This document shows positions 5,094 through 6,147 of a stretch of 6,147 bases of DNA, in pieces. Source of the DNA: Brevundimonas sp. (GTDB lineage Bacteria; Pseudomonadota; Alphaproteobacteria; Caulobacterales; Caulobacteraceae). The stretch covers positions 1-6,147 of the forward strand of contig NZ_JAVHLH010000173.1 of NCBI RefSeq assembly GCF_031082345.1, given 5' to 3'. Every line of letters starts with the position of its first letter. The first letter of the stretch is position 1. The translations under genes were made by a program, and so were the position numbers. The notes beneath the pieces were generated by a model that had not been told where the DNA came from, did not search any database, and saw nothing but the letters and a program-made list of their open reading frames with translations.

Positions 5094-5810
5094 CTAGTCG
5101 GCCAGGCGGAACCGGATGGTGAAGCGGGCGCGCCCGCCTTCAGCAACCCCGTCGACGGTCCGGGGCGAGAAGCGGGCCCTGGACATCGAGCGGACGGCGG
5201 CCTGGCCGAACCCGGCGCCGGAGGGATCCTCCGACACGATCGAGCAGTTCGTGGCCGATCCGTTCGGCGACACGGTGCAGACCAGCTGCACGGTGCCGGC
5301 CTCGATGCCGCGCGAGATGGCCCGTTCCGGGAATTCAGGCGCGGGCTGGCGTTGCCAGGTCACGTTGCTGATTTCCGGCGGACGCGGCGGAGGCGGCGGC
5401 AGCGGAACCGTCACCGGCCCCGTGATGCGGCCCGGCGGGATCGTCGAGGCGATCCGGTCTTCCTTCGGCGTCGGCGGCACCGGAAGCGGCGGCACCGGGA
5501 TCTGAACGGGAACCGGGGCCGGCACTCGCACCTGCAGCTTCGGCGGCGGCGCCGTTTCGGGCGGCGGCGGCGGGGGCGGCGGGGGCGGGGGCGGCGGCGG
5601 GATCGGTTCGATCAGCTCCACGTCGACGGAGTCGTCGGAATAGTTCACCTCGCGCAGCTTGAACTGGGCGTTGATGAAATAGAACGCCAGCAGGGCGAAC
5701 AGCAGGCCAACGATGACGACGCTGGCGAGGAACACATGCGGGGGAACCCCCAAAATGCCCTTCGCCTTCGGCGGATCGTAGAGACTGCGATGATACTCGA
5801 CTTCAGTCAT
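5094..5810 (-). CDS. tonB: TonB family energy-transducing protein (238 aa)
   Basis: TonB couples the inner-membrane proton gradient, through ExbB/ExbD, to outer-membrane TonB-dependent receptors for substrates such as iron-siderophores. The protein has a short cytosolic N-terminus and one transmembrane helix at about 26-46. A long Pro-rich periplasmic spacer covers about 68-150 and starts with 14 consecutive prolines (71-84). The C-terminal TonB domain lies at about 150-238, with APEFPERA near its start and an internal repeat-like RARFSPR segment before the last strand. Two cysteines in adjacent strands (VCTV and TNCS) may form a disulphide. The ATG at 5810 is preferred over an in-frame ATG at 5873: the longer form would overlap exbD and adds an unlikely N-terminus, while AGGAG lies about 10 nt before 5810. 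exbD ends 16 bp upstream on the same strand, and a terminator follows the stop. Confidence -1.
   Translation of the reverse strand: MTEVEYHRSLYDPPKAKGILGVPPHVFLASVVIVGLLFALLAFYFINAQFKLREVNYSDDSVDVELIEPIPPPPPPPPPPPPPPETAPPPKLQVRVPAPVPVQIPVPPLPVPPTPKEDRIASTIPPGRITGPVTVPLPPPPPRPPEISNVTWQRQPAPEFPERAISRGIEAGTVQLVCTVSPNGSATNCSIVSEDPSGAGFGQAAVRSMSRARFSPRTVDGVAEGGRARFTIRFRLAD
5559..5600. repeat. Low-complexity CCG/CCC tract encoding 14 prolines
   Basis: Forty-two bases read as GGC/GGG-rich DNA on the plus strand encode Pro71-Pro84 of TonB, using only CCG (ten) and CCC (four) codons. Mixed codons break up the perfect trinucleotide repeat, but the tract could still change length by slippage in steps of one proline without shifting frame. 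Confidence -1.
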
Positions 5811-5826
5811 GTTCTCATCGCTCCTA

Positions 5827-6147
5827 CTATGACGACTGGTCTTCGCCGACCAGGGCGACGCTGTAGAAACCACTGTCCTGCAGCGAATTCATGACCTGCA
5901 TGAAATCGCCGTACCGGGTCGTCTGGTCGGCGCGGATGAAGATCCGCTCGTCCGACGGCGTCTTGTTGCCGATCAGATTGAGCAGTTCCCCGCCGACGTT
6001 GTCGATGTCGACCTCGTCATCCCCGATATAGACCCGCGAATTGGCCTGGATCGAGACGTAGAACGGCTTCGGCGGATTGGGTTGCATCGGCGCCACCGCG
6101 ACCGGCAGTTTCACCTCCACCGACACGGTGGCGAGCGGAGCCGCCAC
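5827..6147 (-). CDS. exbD: ExbD/TolR family proton-channel subunit, C-terminal part (5' end beyond window)
   Basis: This is the last 106 codons of a gene that enters from the right edge. The visible part is the periplasmic domain of ExbD: KPFYVSIQ near residues 27-34 of the fragment, a short-strand region YIGDDEVD, then the conserved pattern ERIFIRADQ and the TTRYGDFMQVMNSLQDSGF segment, which matches the ExbD/TolR fold. The N-terminal transmembrane helix with its essential Asp is not in the window. The first visible codon is GTG, but the family is about 140 residues long, so the true start lies outside. ExbD works with ExbB to energise TonB, whose gene follows 16 bp downstream. TolR is the alternative, but the adjacent tonB makes ExbD much more likely. 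Confidence -1.
   Translation of the reverse strand: MAAPLATVSVEVKLPVAVAPMQPNPPKPFYVSIQANSRVYIGDDEVDIDNVGGELLNLIGNKTPSDERIFIRADQTTRYGDFMQVMNSLQDSGFYSVALVGEDQSS

Noticed and set aside
4971..5894. Plus-strand open frame of 307 codons opposite tonB
   Set aside because: It is antisense to tonB, starts inside the M48 leader, spans the terminator, and gives an Arg/Gly-rich product without a domain.

Overview
The window looks like chromosome of a GC-rich alphaproteobacterium, most likely a Caulobacterales member close to Brevundimonas or Caulobacter. The reasons are a DUF1489 gene (an almost exclusively alphaproteobacterial family), a tRNA-His without the usual G-1 and with A73 (a known trait of one alphaproteobacterial clade), a Caulobacter-style sigma73 promoter in front of that tRNA, and an ExbD/TonB pair. 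The genus is an inference. No phage, transposase, integrase or CRISPR signature is visible.

Layout. Positions 1-1266, plus strand: the biotin-carrier end of an acyl-CoA carboxylase alpha subunit (probably methylcrotonyl-CoA carboxylase), a small secreted protein of unknown function joined to it by an ATGA overlap, then a DUF1489 gene. Positions 1266-1389 hold an inverted repeat built from a 7-nt unit (CGAGGGN). Positions 1421-3271, plus strand: a cyclic-nucleotide-binding-like/patatin lipid hydrolase of the NTE type. Its last 122 bp overlap, tail to tail, the 3' end of tam (trans-aconitate methyltransferase, 3150-3938, minus). Upstream of tam on the same strand is tRNA-His(GUG), with a recognisable promoter and no terminator between the two. 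A second, diverged copy of the heptamer repeat lies at 4106-4218. Then, all on the minus strand, come an M48 zinc-protease lipoprotein (4221-4967), a rho-independent terminator (5031-5065), tonB (5094-5810) and the C-terminal part of exbD (5827 to the window edge).

How the genes work together. exbD and tonB form one transcription unit for energised outer-membrane transport, closed by the terminator. The M48 lipoprotein downstream is therefore probably a separate unit with an envelope quality-control role. tRNA-His and tam probably share one transcript. The carboxylase end belongs to acyl-CoA (leucine or similar) catabolism. The other genes are housekeeping or uncharacterised and show no clear common pathway.

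The most unusual content is non-coding. The two heptamer repeat elements have G-runs spaced as in canonical G-quadruplex motifs, share a 24-nt identical block in opposite orientation, and can fold into long hairpins. Other points of note are the convergent gene overlap, the altered phosphate-binding cassette in the patatin protein, the clade-specific tRNA-His and a run of 14 prolines in TonB. I did not find a clear new multi-gene system.
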